Part shown: one piece after another, positions 17,347 to 28,300 of the stretch
Layout of the letters: every line of letters starts with the position of its first letter
How positions within the stretch are numbered: the stretch's first letter is position 1
NCBI GenBank assembly: GCA_019358855.1
Contig: JAHHII010000001.1
Span: 310,001-374,000 of the forward strand
Direction of reading: 5' to 3'
Source of the DNA: Timaviella obliquedivisa GSE-PSE-MK23-08B
GTDB lineage: Bacteria; Cyanobacteriota; Cyanobacteriia; Elainellales; Elainellaceae
Length of the DNA: 64,000 nt
Program-made: the position numbers and the translations under genes
The notes under the pieces: model-generated
What the model was told of the DNA's origin: nothing
Databases searched by the model: none
What the model saw: the letters and a program-made list of their open reading frames with translations, nothing else

Positions 17347-18219
17347 TCAATTTAGAACTCGCTCCGCTACTCGCAGTTTGGCAGACCGCGATCGCCCATT
17401 CACTTTCAACTCTTCTTCCCCCGCAATGACAGGCTTCTTAGTCAGCACCTTTAGCTCTTCTGATTCCTTCAGCGTGTGCTTGACAATCCGATCTTCCAAA
17501 CTGTGAAAGCTGATAACTACTAGCCTTCCCTGGGGTTTTAGCCAGTGGGGAGCCTTAGCCAAAAACGTCTCTAACACTTGCAGTTCCTGGTTCACCGCAA
17601 TTCGTAGTGCCTGGAACGTCCGGGTGGCTGGATGAATGCGTCCATAGCGATAGGAGCGAGGCACCGCATGAAAAATTGTGTCTGACAGCGCAGTAGTAGT
17701 TTCAAACGGGCGACGCTCGACAATGCGGCGGGCAATTTGGCGCGATAGCCGTTCTTCGCCATATCGATAGATCACGTCCGCAATTTTGACTTCTTCCCAG
17801 GTGTTAATCAAATCCGCCGCTGTCAAATCTTGCCGCTGATCCATCCGCATATCTAGGGCTGCTTCATGACGGAAGCTAAAGCCACGTTCGGGAATATCGA
17901 ACTGGGCAGAACTTACTCCCAGGTCAGCAAGGATGCCATCGAATAACTGGTCGCCAGGATCATAATCAGCAAAGTTAGTCGCGTGGAATTGAACCCGATC
18001 GCCAAACTCTGTCAATTTCAGTTGAGCAGCGGCGATCGCCTGTTCATCTTGGTCTAACGCCATTACCTGCACATCAGACAGCGCCTCCAAAATCAACTGG
18101 CTATGCCCGCCACCTCCCACCGTCGCATCCAAATAATGCCCGCCTGCCCGTAGCGCCAGCCCCTCCATCACTTCCTGGCTCAGCACTGGAACGTGAACAA
18201 ACTCAGTCTCTAACTGCAT
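17347..18219 (-). CDS. rsmH: 16S rRNA m4C1402 methyltransferase
   Basis: A 290-residue SAM-dependent enzyme methylating N4 of C1402 in 16S rRNA. N-terminal HVPVLSQEVMEGL and the SAM loop LDATVGGGGHS are diagnostic, with GILADLGVSSAQFD, PERGFSFRHEAALDMRMD and VISFHSLEDRIVK later. In many bacteria rsmH heads the division/cell-wall cluster; here it stands alone opposite ndhH, a common cyanobacterial arrangement. Length is slightly short of the Escherichia coli protein. Confidence 0.96.
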   Translation of the reverse strand: MQLETEFVHVPVLSQEVMEGLALRAGGHYLDATVGGGGHSQLILEALSDVQVMALDQDEQAIAAAQLKLTEFGDRVQFHATNFADYDPGDQLFDGILADLGVSSAQFDIPERGFSFRHEAALDMRMDQRQDLTAADLINTWEEVKIADVIYRYGEERLSRQIARRIVERRPFETTTALSDTIFHAVPRSYRYGRIHPATRTFQALRIAVNQELQVLETFLAKAPHWLKPQGRLVVISFHSLEDRIVKHTLKESEELKVLTKKPVIAGEEELKVNGRSRSAKLRVAERVLN

Positions 18220-18308
18220 AAAGCCTCAATAACTTCCGCCCTCTAGCATCTTCTATTAAAGCGACAATTCACATCAAGCTATCACTAGGTTTCTAGCAAC
18301 AGACTCTC

Positions 18309-18314
18309 TATAAT
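18309..18314 (+). promoter_or_regulatory. Candidate -10 element upstream of ndhH
   Basis: A perfect TATAAT lies 58 bp upstream of the chosen ndhH start, in the gap divergent from rsmH. No good -35 is visible at 17 bp spacing, as is common in cyanobacterial promoters. Confidence 0.35.
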
Positions 18315-18372
18315 CAATAAGAAGTTGAATCGGCGCAACACCCAGATCCTTAGCGGGGGAGATAGTTCATCT

Positions 18373-19557
18373 ATGTCAATGATCGAAACCAAGACCGAAC
18401 CCATGGTTATCAACATGGGTCCTCACCACCCTTCTATGCACGGGGTGTTGCGGCTTATCGTTACTTTAGACGGCGAAGACGTAGTAGACTGCGAGCCTGT
18501 CATTGGCTACCTGCACCGAGGCATGGAAAAAATTGCCGAAAGCCGCACCAACGTCATGTATGTTCCTTACGTCAGCCGCTGGGACTACGCCGCAGGGATG
18601 TTCAACGAGGCAGTTACCGTCAATGCTCCCGAAAAGCTTGCCGATATCCCTGTGCCAAAGCGCGCCAGCTACATCCGGGTGATCATGCTAGAGCTTAACC
18701 GGATTGCTAACCATCTGCTGTGGCTAGGGCCCTTTCTAGCAGACGTAGGTGCGCAAACTCCCTTCTTCTACATCTTCCGCGAACGAGAACTCATTTACGA
18801 CCTATGGGAAGCCGCAACTGGCTACCGAATGGTCAACAACAACTACTTCCGCATTGGTGGAGTTGCCGCAGATCTACCTTATGGGTGGGTCGATAAATGT
18901 GAAGACTTCTGCGACTATTTCTTGCCAAAGGTGGATGAATACGAAAAGCTGATTACTAATAATCCTATCTTCCGTCGTCGCATTGAAGGCATTGGTACCA
19001 TTACCCGCGATCAAGCCATCAACTGGGGGCTCTCTGGACCGATGCTACGGGCATCAGGCGTTCAATGGGATTTGCGCAAGGTCGATCACTACGAGTGCTA
19101 CGATGATTTTGACTGGGATGTGCAGTGGGCAACCGAGGGCGACTGCTTTGCCCGTTATGTTGTCCGCATTCAGGAAATGCGTGAGTCTGTGAAGATTTTG
19201 TATCAAGCCCTCAAAGGTTTACCGGGCGGCCCTTACGAAAACTTGGAAGCCAAGCGGATGACTGCTGGACCCAAATCAGAGTGGAACAGCTTTGACTATC
19301 AGTTCATTGGCAAAAAGATTGCACCGACCTTTAAAATTCCTCAAGGTGAACACTATGTCCGAATTGAGAGTGGTAAAGGCGAACTCGGTATTTACATCAT
19401 CGGTGATGATAACGTTTTTCCTTGGCGCTGGAAAATCCGGGCAGCAGATTTCAACAACCTACAAATCTTGCCCTATTTGCTGCGTGGGATGAAAGTCGCA
19501 GATATGATCGCTATTTTGGGCAGCATCGACATCATTATGGGGTCGGTCGATCGCTAA
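18373..19557 (+). CDS. ndhH: NAD(P)H dehydrogenase (NDH-1) subunit H
   Basis: The 49-kDa-type subunit of the thylakoid NDH-1 complex, used in respiration, cyclic electron flow and CO2 uptake. Motifs include [37 protein letters not shown], and the C-terminal [12 protein letters not shown] ending. The frame opens at a TTG (18325), but the ATG at 18373 gives 394 residues, the usual cyanobacterial length, and follows a G-rich Shine-Dalgarno (GGGGGAG). It is monocistronic here, ending in a hairpin terminator. Confidence 0.97.
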   Translation: MSMIETKTEPMVINMGPHHPSMHGVLRLIVTLDGEDVVDCEPVIGYLHRGMEKIAESRTNVMYVPYVSRWDYAAGMFNEAVTVNAPEKLADIPVPKRASYIRVIMLELNRIANHLLWLGPFLADVGAQTPFFYIFRERELIYDLWEAATGYRMVNNNYFRIGGVAADLPYGWVDKCEDFCDYFLPKVDEYEKLITNNPIFRRRIEGIGTITRDQAINWGLSGPMLRASGVQWDLRKVDHYECYDDFDWDVQWATEGDCFARYVVRIQEMRESVKILYQALKGLPGGPYENLEAKRMTAGPKSEWNSFDYQFIGKKIAPTFKIPQGEHYVRIESGKGELGIYIIGDDNVFPWRWKIRAADFNNLQILPYLLRGMKVADMIAILGSIDIIMGSVDR

Positions 19558-19579
19558 GTCAGGTGATTACTACGCTCTG

Positions 19580-19612
19580 CCTTCCGTTCCTTCAAGGGTC
19601 GGGAGGTTTTTT
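19580..19612 (+). terminator. Rho-independent terminator of ndhH
   Basis: CCTTCCG at 19580-19586 pairs with CGGGAGG at 19600-19606 (one G-U pair), followed by six T at 19607-19612. It lies 23 bp after the ndhH stop. Confidence 0.75.
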
Positions 19613-20316
19613 ATTCACCTAACGCCATAGCCATTTTGTGAATAAAAAACAGTTTATTAATCCCAAGATTTTGTAGGTAAAAGATCTTCATAGAATCCTT
19701 AAGATTTCTTAATACTAAAAAGTCAGTCATAAAGCGCCAGACTCAACATTTGAGATCTGATTTTGCTAAATAGCACTCAGAATCAACTGCTTTGAGGAAG
19801 TTTTTTCTCGAATGGCGTGCCTTCCTTGATAAGGGTTACAAACTTAGAACACATTCATAGTCAGGAATTGAGCGCTGATTGAGTCAAGTTTTCGGTCATC
19901 TGCAAGAAGCGTTAGAAAGACATGTAGGCTTTGTGTACAGACTCCGCAGTAGTACTGAAGTGATGTAGGTCACTTTGAAAGAAACCTAAGGGTGTTTATC
20001 GAACCGTTTAATAAGTTCACTAGGTAGCATTGGGTGTCATAGGGGTTCTACTGATTAGAAACTTTATCCAACCTAGAAAGAACTCTTGCCTCTGGCAATA
20101 TTTAACTTTCAAAGAAGGCTTAGTCTGCAAGAGTATGAAGTAGAGATGCTGAGTAAGGTTCACTTGAATTTATCTACTCTTAGCTCTTGGCGTATCTAAG
20201 TTTTCTGTCGCCCTTCCCCTCCAAGTTCGTGTGCTTGTATTCTACGTTTGCGGAATAGTTATCCCATAACAGAACCGCGATTCGGAGAATAATTACCTAA
20301 TTTATAGCTAGAGAAT
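19613..20316. other. Long AT-rich intergenic region without a recognised gene
   Basis: About 700 bp between the ndhH terminator and the small ORF at 20317. No protein-coding frame of merit on either strand. A short perfect inverted repeat AAGTGA...TCACTT lies at 19958-19975. Size and isolation would fit an unannotated small RNA or a decayed gene, but I recognise no known RNA family. Confidence 0.5.
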
Positions 20317-20619
20317 ATGAAAGACAACGACTTTAAAGCATTGGAATTGATCGCAGCACAACCCTTTGAGTACGAGATCGAAGAGAGTTGGATATTTCAA
20401 ACTTGTCAATACGAAAACATTCCTCTCAGTGAAATTTTTGATCTGCTGGAGGGCGCTGTAGAGACATACAATGCGATCGCCCCTACCTTATCAAAACGTT
20501 TGAGGGAGAGCGCTGAGCAGGAAATTGACTTTTTCTATTCATTAATTCAAAAACGTCTCAGTTCTCTAATTGTTCAACCCAACTTGCTCCCTGTAAATAG
20601 TCAATGGGTTATGGCATAG
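20317..20619 (+). CDS. Hypothetical small protein
   Basis: A 100-residue mostly helical, acidic protein (MKDNDFKALELIAAQPFEYE) with a plausible coiled segment in the middle (LSKRLRESAEQEIDFFYSLIQKRL, given here only as its character). I do not recognise the family. It is isolated, with 700 bp of non-coding DNA upstream and convergent mnmE downstream. Coding character looks normal and it has an ATG start, so it is probably real. Confidence 0.55.
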   Translation: MKDNDFKALELIAAQPFEYEIEESWIFQTCQYENIPLSEIFDLLEGAVETYNAIAPTLSKRLRESAEQEIDFFYSLIQKRLSSLIVQPNLLPVNSQWVMA

Positions 20620-20675
20620 TTGAGAATTAAATTTGTGGCTCAGCCTAACTGTATTTTGTGAATAAATTTTATTTT

Positions 20676-22046
20676 TTATTTTCCAATACAGAATCGGCTA
20701 AAGATTTGATCTAGAACCGATTCTGTAAGATCCTCGCCTGTAATTTCTCCTAAAGCTCGAATGGCTGTGCGGAGATCAATCGTCCAAAAGTCGAGGGGCA
20801 GTTGCTCGGCGATCGCCCCTCCCACATCAATTAAAGCTATCTTTGCCTGCATCAATGCTGCTGCTTGTCTTTGATTAATTGCCACATCCAAATTTGCTGC
20901 CTGTAAGTTTCCTGACTTAACAGCCGCCAAAATTGCCTGCTCTAATGCTTCGATTCCCTTTCCTTGGGCGGCGATCGTCTTGACCACGGAAGCAATCGGT
21001 AGATCTGAAAAGTCTCTATCTTCCGCCAAATCATTCTTATTAATGACCAAAATTAACGGACGATGATTGACCGACTCGTAAATCGCTTGATCATCATCTG
21101 TCCAACCCGTTTGCGCATCAATAGTCAGCAAAACTAAATCAGCCCCTTGCGCTACAGCCCGCGATCGCTCTACTCCAATTTGCTCCACCGCATCCACTGC
21201 CTCTCGAATTCCAGCCGTGTCTAGCACCTGCACCGGAATTCCACCTACCACCAATTGCGACTCCACAACATCTCGCGTCGTCCCTGGTAAGTTTGTGACA
21301 ATGGCGCGATCGCTCCGACTCCACGCATTCAGCAAACTCGACTTGCCCACGTTGGGACGACCGACGATCGCCACCTTGAGCCCTGTCCGCAATAGCTGCC
21401 CCCGATCTGCCGTTGCCAAAATCTTTTCAACTTCTGCTAAAACCGTTGCTAAATCGTGCTTCGTCTGTACGTCATCCAAGGGGGGCAAATCATCGGCAAA
21501 ATCAATCCGGGCTTCCACTTCTGCCAAAATATCTAAGCAATTTGCTCGAAGCTGACGAATTGGCTGTGCCAACTTGCCCTGGAGCCCGGCGATCGCGGTT
21601 TGTGCTGCTTGGGGTGACTGTGCCCCGACCAAATCCGCAACGCTCTCGGCTTGAGTTAAATCCAGCCGTCCGTTTAAGAATGCCCGAAGCGTGAATTCTC
21701 CAGGTTCCGCTAGTCTTACCCCCTGCTCTAAACAAAGCTGCAAAACTTGCTGCACCGCTATAATTCCACCATGGCAATGGAACTCCACCACATCCTCACG
21801 GGTATACGAACGGGGAGCCAACATCAATAACAAAAGCGATTCATCTATCAACTGCTGAGTTTGAGGATGACGCACATAGCCATAGAGAATTCGATGGCTT
21901 TCCCAAGGTTGATGACCCGGACTATAGAAAAGGATTTTGGCGATCGCCACCGACTCTGATCCCGACAGTCGCACAATGCCGACGCTACCTTGTTGCGGAA
22001 CAATGGCAGTGGCGATCGCGGCAATGGTCGAAGGTGAGTAGGTCAT
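20676..22046 (-). CDS. mnmE: tRNA modification GTPase MnmE (TrmE)
   Basis: A 456-residue GTPase that with MnmG installs carboxymethylaminomethyl groups at U34 of certain tRNAs. N-terminal folate-binding domain ([24 protein letters not shown]), central helical region, inserted G domain with [12 protein letters not shown] (G1), VLDTAGIRE (G3) and VINKND (G4), and the C-terminal FCIGK whose Cys is needed for catalysis. A perfect 10-bp inverted repeat (20688-20697 with 20717-20726) spans its last codons. Confidence 0.97.
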   Translation of the reverse strand: MTYSPSTIAAIATAIVPQQGSVGIVRLSGSESVAIAKILFYSPGHQPWESHRILYGYVRHPQTQQLIDESLLLLMLAPRSYTREDVVEFHCHGGIIAVQQVLQLCLEQGVRLAEPGEFTLRAFLNGRLDLTQAESVADLVGAQSPQAAQTAIAGLQGKLAQPIRQLRANCLDILAEVEARIDFADDLPPLDDVQTKHDLATVLAEVEKILATADRGQLLRTGLKVAIVGRPNVGKSSLLNAWSRSDRAIVTNLPGTTRDVVESQLVVGGIPVQVLDTAGIREAVDAVEQIGVERSRAVAQGADLVLLTIDAQTGWTDDDQAIYESVNHRPLILVINKNDLAEDRDFSDLPIASVVKTIAAQGKGIEALEQAILAAVKSGNLQAANLDVAINQRQAAALMQAKIALIDVGGAIAEQLPLDFWTIDLRTAIRALGEITGEDLTESVLDQIFSRFCIGK

Positions 22047-22092
22047 GGGTTTGGGGTATTGTTAGGATTCGCTATTGTGCAAATACTGGTAT

Positions 22093-22284
22093 ATGCCAAC
22101 CATTGAACAAGCCTTCGCCTGCGTTAGAGTTTGCCAAATGCTTTCCAGTGGGTTTCAGCCCATTCATTTATTTCGATACAATCGAAACACCAGGACGGTC
22201 TATATTCTGGCAGGGGTAACTGAAAGTATAGAAGTTATCGTTCATCCTAATGGGGTATGGAGGTTTAAGAATGACGAAGCCTGA
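22093..22284 (+). CDS. Small cyanobacterial protein, first of a coupled pair (DUF6888-like)
   Basis: A 63-residue protein beginning MPTIEQAFACVRVCQMLSSG and containing QPIHLFRYN, VYILAG and a late IEVIVHPNGVWRF. I associate this pattern with a cyanobacterial family annotated DUF6888, from memory. The ATG at 22093 is chosen over one at 22075 because family members start MPT. It overlaps the next gene by 14 bp, the layout of a toxin-antitoxin or other obligate two-gene unit. Function unknown. Divergent from mnmE. Confidence 0.7.
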   Translation: MPTIEQAFACVRVCQMLSSGFQPIHLFRYNRNTRTVYILAGVTESIEVIVHPNGVWRFKNDEA

Positions 22285-22480
22285 CTTCAATCAAATGAGC
22301 CGCCAAGAGTTGAGAAAATATGTTTTGGTTAACCGCGAAGATGATGACGCGATCGAGGCTCTGATTAATCGATTTGATTCAGATTCTCCAGCGTACCCCT
22401 GTCCCAAAACAGACGAGGAATTCCGGGAAATGGAAAAAATTTTCAGGGAAAGGCTAGGTCTGAACAGAGACTCAGCTTGA
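22271..22480 (+). CDS. Small cyanobacterial protein, second of a coupled pair (DUF6887-like)
   Basis: A 69-residue protein starting MTKPDFNQMSRQELRKYVL with ReDDDAIEALINRF following, matching my memory of the cyanobacterial DUF6887 family. The frame opens at 22250 but the ATG at 22271 gives the family N-terminus. It overlaps the upstream small gene by 14 bp. Acidic and helical, with no catalytic motif. Confidence 0.7.
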   Translation: MTKPDFNQMSRQELRKYVLVNREDDDAIEALINRFDSDSPAYPCPKTDEEFREMEKIFRERLGLNRDSA

Positions 22481-22507
22481 TGCTGATTGATTCTGACCAT
22501 TTGCTCC

Positions 22508-24295
22508 TTAGGTCTTTGGCTTGCTAACGGTAGAAATATGCAACTCCTTAAGCTGCTTAGTATCTACCTCCGAAGGCGCATTGGTCAACAAACAACGAGC
22601 CTGTTGAGTTTTAGGGAACGCGATCGCATCTCGAATCGACTCCTCACTCGCCAACAACATCACCAAACGGTCTAGCCCGTAAGCAATGCCACCGTGGGGC
22701 GGCGTACCAAACTCGAACGCTTCTAGCAAAAAGCCAAACTTATTCTGCGCCTCTTCATCCGATAGCCCGATCGCCTCAAATACCTGTTTCTGCATTTCTG
22801 GCTGATAAATCCGTAAACTGCCGCCGCCGACTTCAAACCCATTAAACACTAAGTCATACGCCTGTGCCCGCGCCGTTTTCAGGTCATGGGCATCTTCTGG
22901 GAATGGAGCCGTAAAAGGATGGTGCAACGCTTCTAGGCGCTTCTCATCAGCATTCCACTCAAACATCGGGAACTCGGTAATCCACAGTAAATTAGTTTTC
23001 TCAGGATCAATTAACTTTAACTCCCGTGCCACAACTTGACGCAGGCGATCGAGCGTCTTATTCACCGTCGGCGCATCCCCAGCACCAAACAGCAGCAGAT
23101 ATCCAGGCTGTGCTCCCGTCCGGCTCAATAGCTCCTGCTTCTGTGCTTCTGTAAGATTGTCTTTAATTGCCCCAATAGTATCGATGTCGCCATCTTCCCG
23201 CACCCGGATGTACGCCAGCCCTTTTGCACCAGCCTCACTCGCCTCTCTAAACAAATCTCCACCCGGCTTAATCCGTACATTAGAAATCGCCTCATTGCCC
23301 CCAGGAATCGGCAACACTTTAACGATGCCGCCACTCGCCACTGCTCCCGAAAACACCTTAAAGCCAGAATCCTGCATCAAATCAGAAACATCCACCAACT
23401 CCAGCCCATAGCGCGTATCTGGTTTGTCGGAACCGTAGCGCTCCATCGCCTGAGCATAGGTCAGGCGCGGAAAGGGCATGGGTAGATCAATTCCCTTAAC
23501 TTGCTTGAAAATATGGCAAACCAAAGCCTCATTCAACGCCAAAATTTCTTCTTGTGACATGAAGCTCATTTCCATGTCTAGCTGTGTAAACTCTGGCTGC
23601 CGATCTGCTCGTAAATCCTCATCACGGAAGCAGCGAGCAACTTGGTAGTAGCGATCGAACCCCGACACCATCAGCAATTGCTTAAACAACTGCGGTGACT
23701 GGGGCAACGCATAAAACTCACCCGGATTCACCCGACTGGGCACTAAATAATCCCGCGCTCCTTCGGGAGTCGATCGCGTCAATATTGGGGTTTCAATTTC
23801 CATAAACCCCTGGTCATCCTCTAAAAATCGCCGAATCGCCTTGATGACTTGGTGCCGAAGCTGCAAATTCTTAGACATGCGCTCTCGACGCAAATCCAAG
23901 TAGCGATACCGCAATCGCAAATCTTCTCGCACCGATTCTGTTTCAGCGATCGACACTTGGAACGGTAACTGTTTGCGCACTGCATTCAGCAGTTCAACCT
24001 GATCAGCATAAATCTCTACCTCACCTGTGGGAATCCGAGGATTGAGAGAATCCTCAGGGCGCTTCGTCACGCGTCCCGTAATCTTGACTACATACTCGTT
24101 TCGCAGATCGCCTGCTGCTTCGTAAGAGGCAGGGGTACGCACCGGATCGCAGACAATTTGACTAATACCGGAGCGATCGCGCAAGTCCAAAAAAATCACG
24201 CCACCATGATCACGCCGCCGATCGACCCAACCAAAAAGGGTAACTGTCTCTTCAACATGTTCGGCTCGGAGTTGACCGCAGTAGTGAGTTCGCAT
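22508..24295 (-). CDS. aspS: Aspartyl-tRNA synthetase
   Basis: A 595-residue class II synthetase charging tRNA-Asp (possibly also tRNA-Asn). The order is: N-terminal OB-fold anticodon-binding domain ([24 protein letters not shown]), class II motif 1, motif 2 ([20 protein letters not shown]), an inserted GAD domain of the bacterial type, and motif 3 ([13 protein letters not shown]). The frame is open to 24358, but the ATG at 24295 gives the standard N-terminus and length. Confidence 0.97.
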   Translation of the reverse strand: MRTHYCGQLRAEHVEETVTLFGWVDRRRDHGGVIFLDLRDRSGISQIVCDPVRTPASYEAAGDLRNEYVVKITGRVTKRPEDSLNPRIPTGEVEIYADQVELLNAVRKQLPFQVSIAETESVREDLRLRYRYLDLRRERMSKNLQLRHQVIKAIRRFLEDDQGFMEIETPILTRSTPEGARDYLVPSRVNPGEFYALPQSPQLFKQLLMVSGFDRYYQVARCFRDEDLRADRQPEFTQLDMEMSFMSQEEILALNEALVCHIFKQVKGIDLPMPFPRLTYAQAMERYGSDKPDTRYGLELVDVSDLMQDSGFKVFSGAVASGGIVKVLPIPGGNEAISNVRIKPGGDLFREASEAGAKGLAYIRVREDGDIDTIGAIKDNLTEAQKQELLSRTGAQPGYLLLFGAGDAPTVNKTLDRLRQVVARELKLIDPEKTNLLWITEFPMFEWNADEKRLEALHHPFTAPFPEDAHDLKTARAQAYDLVFNGFEVGGGSLRIYQPEMQKQVFEAIGLSDEEAQNKFGFLLEAFEFGTPPHGGIAYGLDRLVMLLASEESIRDAIAFPKTQQARCLLTNAPSEVDTKQLKELHISTVSKPKT

Positions 24296-24442
24296 GGCTC
24301 TAAAAATCGCTAGGAATATGGATTCAGTTAAGAAAACCTCTCCATTATCTAGCATCATGAAACTTTTGAAAGCATAAAAAAAGTATCAAGAACGAAATCA
24401 AGTTCTTCACCTTTTTTCAATATCGTTTTCGTTCAAAAACGA

Positions 24443-24497
24443 CTAAAACCCTAACGATGCACCAGGTTCATTTGGCTCTGAGTCTTCAGGGTTTTAG
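24443..24497 (-). terminator. Inverted repeat between aspS and the TM2 gene, candidate terminator
   Basis: CTAAAACCCT (24443-24452) and AGGGTTTTAG (24488-24497) form a perfect 10-bp stem around 35 nt, just after the stop of the minus-strand TM2 gene. On that strand a T-rich GTCGTTTTTG follows, consistent with termination before aspS. Confidence 0.5.
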
Positions 24498-24500
24498 AGT

Positions 24501-24998
24501 CTAAACATCAAAAAAGTACCGAATAGCACCTGTAGTAGGGTCGTTGCCTATGTGTGCATATCCAACCCTTTCAGCTTCTTGAAGCAGTTTTTTGATATCT
24601 TCAGCTTCCAATTCAGTGTGCATGGCAGCTTGAGCCATGGATAACTGTCCACCTTGCTCTTTCGCAGCCTTGAGCAATTTTTGCATGGGACTCTTACGAG
24701 GAGTCTCTCCAGACTTTAATCCTCCTAAACCTTTTGGTTGGGGAATATCTCCAATATTTAGTGTGACTAAATGATTAATATCAGATGCTGCTTTTCCCTG
24801 AAGATAAAAGTTGCGCTTTTCAACCATGCCAGGGATGAGAATCAAGTCAATCAATTGACCGAAACCGAAAAGACCAAAGGTAAAAAGATAAATTAACCCC
24901 ATCCCGGTGTTCCCGGTATAAAACCGCTGCCCGCCACAGATACCAAAGAGACATAGACACCAAGTAATGTAAGCGTTGCTCGAATTTACTTGCTGCAT
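24501..24998 (-). CDS. TM2 domain protein with C-terminal helical/winged-helix-like domain
   Basis: A 165-residue membrane protein. The TM2 domain has two hydrophobic segments in residues 8-55, the characteristic [19 protein letters not shown] turn and a [13 protein letters not shown] end. A linker follows, then a soluble C-terminal domain (residues 100-165: [20 protein letters not shown] and an ending that reads like a small winged helix). TM2 proteins are widespread in bacteria with no firm biochemical role. Isolated gene upstream of aspS on the same strand. Confidence 0.8.
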   Translation of the reverse strand: MQQVNSSNAYITWCLCLFGICGGQRFYTGNTGMGLIYLFTFGLFGFGQLIDLILIPGMVEKRNFYLQGKAASDINHLVTLNIGDIPQPKGLGGLKSGETPRKSPMQKLLKAAKEQGGQLSMAQAAMHTELEAEDIKKLLQEAERVGYAHIGNDPTTGAIRYFFDV

Positions 24999-25117
24999 AG
25001 GTATTTCCCACTCTCAAGCAATTTACTCTTACCTAAGCGTACTCACGATCTGGAAGAAGCAACGAATTCTTCATCTTTTCTCAATCACCTGTGGTTGACC
25101 TAATTTTTTAGCGATCG

Positions 25118-25342
25118 CTATTTCGGCAAATTACGATCTTTTGGCTGATTGATGCAACCTGGCTTTTGAGTGTACTGACAGACCTTTGTCCAGAGCGTGT
25201 CTCTATTTCCAGGTGAGCCGCTCGAAAACAAGACGCGATCGCCCCCAATCATGGCGACAATTTTTACTCCACAAACCGAACAAACTTTAGGCTCAGTTTT
25301 AGACATTGCAGCTGCTTCCCACTTCTCAATTGCGTTACTCAT
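25118..25342 (-). CDS. Hypothetical small protein with two Cys pairs (possible zinc ribbon)
   Basis: A 74-residue protein with CSVCG near residue 21 and two further Cys (VCQYTQKPGC) near 54-63, so a metal-binding ribbon is possible. The start could be residue 1 or the Met at position 13. It lies between the TM2 gene and the large caspase/WD40 gene, same strand, with 50 bp to the latter. I do not recognise a family. Confidence 0.55.
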   Translation of the reverse strand: MSNAIEKWEAAAMSKTEPKVCSVCGVKIVAMIGGDRVLFSSGSPGNRDTLWTKVCQYTQKPGCINQPKDRNLPK

Positions 25343-25392
25343 TATTTTTCCATGCCGAGTGCCACGTTGAGTAACATGCGCTAGTTCAATTG

Positions 25393-28300
25393 TTACGGAG
25401 TAACGGGCAGTTTAGGACAGGATTCAGCAGTGACCTTTAAGTATTGAACACATTCTTGAGGGGTTAATTGCCGAAAACTACGATCGCGCGCCAGCTTTAG
25501 CAACATATCCCAAGTTGCCGCCCACAGATAAATCTGTCCCTCTTCAGTCAATGTGGCTATATACTGCCCGTCGGGGCTGAAAAAGGCTTGCTGCATCTTC
25601 ACTGGCTCTCCTGTCACCCCAGGATTTAACACTGCCAACTCAGTTCCAGTTTCAGTCTCCCATAGCCGAGCCGTACCATCTGCGCTAGCCGTCACAATCG
25701 ATCGCCCATCGGGGCTAAAGTGTGCGTCCAATACAGCATTTTGGTGCCCCATCAAAAGAAACCGCTCTTCGCCTGTACGGGCATTCCAAACTTTGGCACC
25801 ATCCCAACTCGCAGCCACAACTTGCTCACCGTCGGGGCTAAAGCGAGCGCTGTTAAGTTCACCCGTATGCTTTAGCTCTTTCTCCAATAACCCTGAGCTA
25901 ACACGCCAAATTCGAGCCGTCCGGTCAAGGCTAGAAGTCACAATAAATTGCCCATCAGGGCTAAACTGAGCCTGCTGGATCGCTGCTGTATGTCCTTGGA
26001 ACTCCTGAATAAATTGCCCAGACTGCGTATCCCAAACCCGTACTGTCAAATCATCTGCAATTCCTAGTAACTGCTGCCCATCAGTACTAAAAGCCAACTG
26101 TCGCACAGCCGCCGCTTTAGTGCCCTGATCTGGAGTCGTCTTGGGTTTTTCAGACTGAATCGGCGATAATTCGTTGATAGGCTGGTCATCGTCCCGCCAG
26201 TTTGAAATTCGATGCGCTAACTTCATTGACTGATTAGGACGAACTTGATACAGTTCAACCCATCCCTCAGTGTTAGCCGTTGCTACCATTTGACCATCGG
26301 GGCTTAACACTGCCCCCGACAGAATTTTGTTTGTAACAGGAAGTTCTGATGATGCAACTCCTGAAGAAGAGGCAACTGTGCCGATCGCCAACTGAGAACT
26401 ATTCTCTAAAGAATCAACAGGTCGGATAACAGGGGGGCTTAATAGCTGAGTATTGACATTGAGCCGTTGAGTTCGCTTTCGCAAAAAGCTCATTAACCAT
26501 TGGAAAAAATTAGAGGAATCTTGAAGCTTGGTCTCTTCGCTTAATGCAGATGAGCCAATCTGAGGCGCAGGCTCTTCGAGATACCCGCGAGCGGTCGCAT
26601 CCGTCAGAATTTGCCAGCGTTGCAGTTGACCATTAGAGGCGATCGAAATCATTTGGTTAATAGCGGCATTAGCAGGTTTTCTCACCGCTGCTTGAGCGGG
26701 CTGGTCAGATCCCCATAAGCTTAAGCTGGGATTTTCCAAGCTCTTATTGCCCATTCCTAGTTCAGCAGAAGCTTGCCCTATCCGTCCTTTAGCTCCACCC
26801 TGGAGAAACATTGCCCAATGAACAGGTGCATCAGTTAGCTTCAGGGTTGGCAGTTCTCCCCCGGTTTTAGCCGACCAAAATCGTACTATGCCGCCCGCTG
26901 CCGTTGCAACATAAGTTCCGTCTGGGCTGAACTGAAGTCTGTTAATAGTGCCTTTCTGCCCTGGCAATGTGGCGATCTCCTGACCCGTTTGCAGATCCCA
27001 TAGTTGAGCTGCCTGAGGTTCAGCGGAACTTGTCGTCTGAGGTTCAACCGTTGCCATGATTCGGGCATCTGGGCTAAGGCTCAGTAGGTTATTTTCTGCT
27101 TGAATTACAGTCGTAGTTTGGGAAGTATGGGGAATAGTCACGTCATTTTTAAGAGTCCCAGAAGCGATATCCCAGAGCCAGACTCGGTGAGAAGGATCGG
27201 TTGTGACAAGAATTTGCCCATTAGGACTAAATTTCATCTGCACCACAGGCTGAGCAGTAGTATCCTGTCCTTTTTGGGTCAAACTCTGTCGGTTCAAATT
27301 TACTCTGCCTAAGGGGTTAGAATGATGAAGTTGCCCCAAGGGTATTTGTTTTTTTTGCTCAAAAGTATGCAGCAGCTTTCCAGTAGCCGTATTCCATAGC
27401 TTAGCCTGACCATTGCTAGAAGCTGTTGCCACCCACTCCCCATTGGGACTGAAAACAGACTGACTCACACTACTACCATGGGATAGCGTAGAAATGAGGT
27501 AGCGCTTAAAGGTTTGCGTATCAGATTTTGCAGGGTCAGACTTTAAACGCCAAAGCTGTGCCCTACCATTAAGCGCTGTAGAGAGCAAAAACTGTGTATC
27601 TGGGCTAATTTGCAAGCTCTTGATGTCTCCAGCTTGGGGCAGATTGTCTTCGAGCCGTCCGGTCTCAGCATCCCAAATTGAGATGGATTGGTCACGGTAA
27701 GCCACAACAATCCACTTGCCATCTGGACTGAACATGACCTCGGTTGCTTCGGCTGAGCCAGCTATATTATCCAAAATCAATCTGCCAGATTCAACTGACC
27801 ATACTTTGACTTGAGAGGAGTTTTCAGCGATCGCCGCCACATACAACCCATCTGGGCTATAAGCAACCGAAGTAACATTGGCGATCGCATCACTCTGTGG
27901 AGTGGGTTCTGCCCAAGTCAAAATTTGTAAAGGCTTAAGCACCGTGTTATAAACCGTCTGAGGATTGAGCGACCACAGTCGGATAGTACCATCGGCACTG
28001 GCAGTCGCTAGCGTTTGAAGCTTCTGGTTCTCAGGACTAAATACCATTTGATTGACGCTGTCTTCATGCCCTCGTAGCTCTAGCTGCAAGCGCAAATTTT
28101 TCAATGCAGATCGGATGCTTGCCTGCATTTCGTATGTTGCTTTACCATGCTCAGCAGCCAAACGACCGATCAGCAATGCCACCATGGGGTCGCTGTTAGA
28201 ATTTTGCAGCACGGTTTGGGCAATCAGCGCTCGCTCTCGTGCAGTAGCAATTTGTAGTTGATAATGCTGTTTGGCTTGGGTTTGCATCGTGCCATAGTAC

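Noticed and set aside
20688-20726. Perfect 10-bp inverted repeat at the mnmE 3' end as a terminator
   Set aside because: No T run follows on the mnmE strand (the flank is A-rich), so termination is unsupported; noted in the mnmE entry only.
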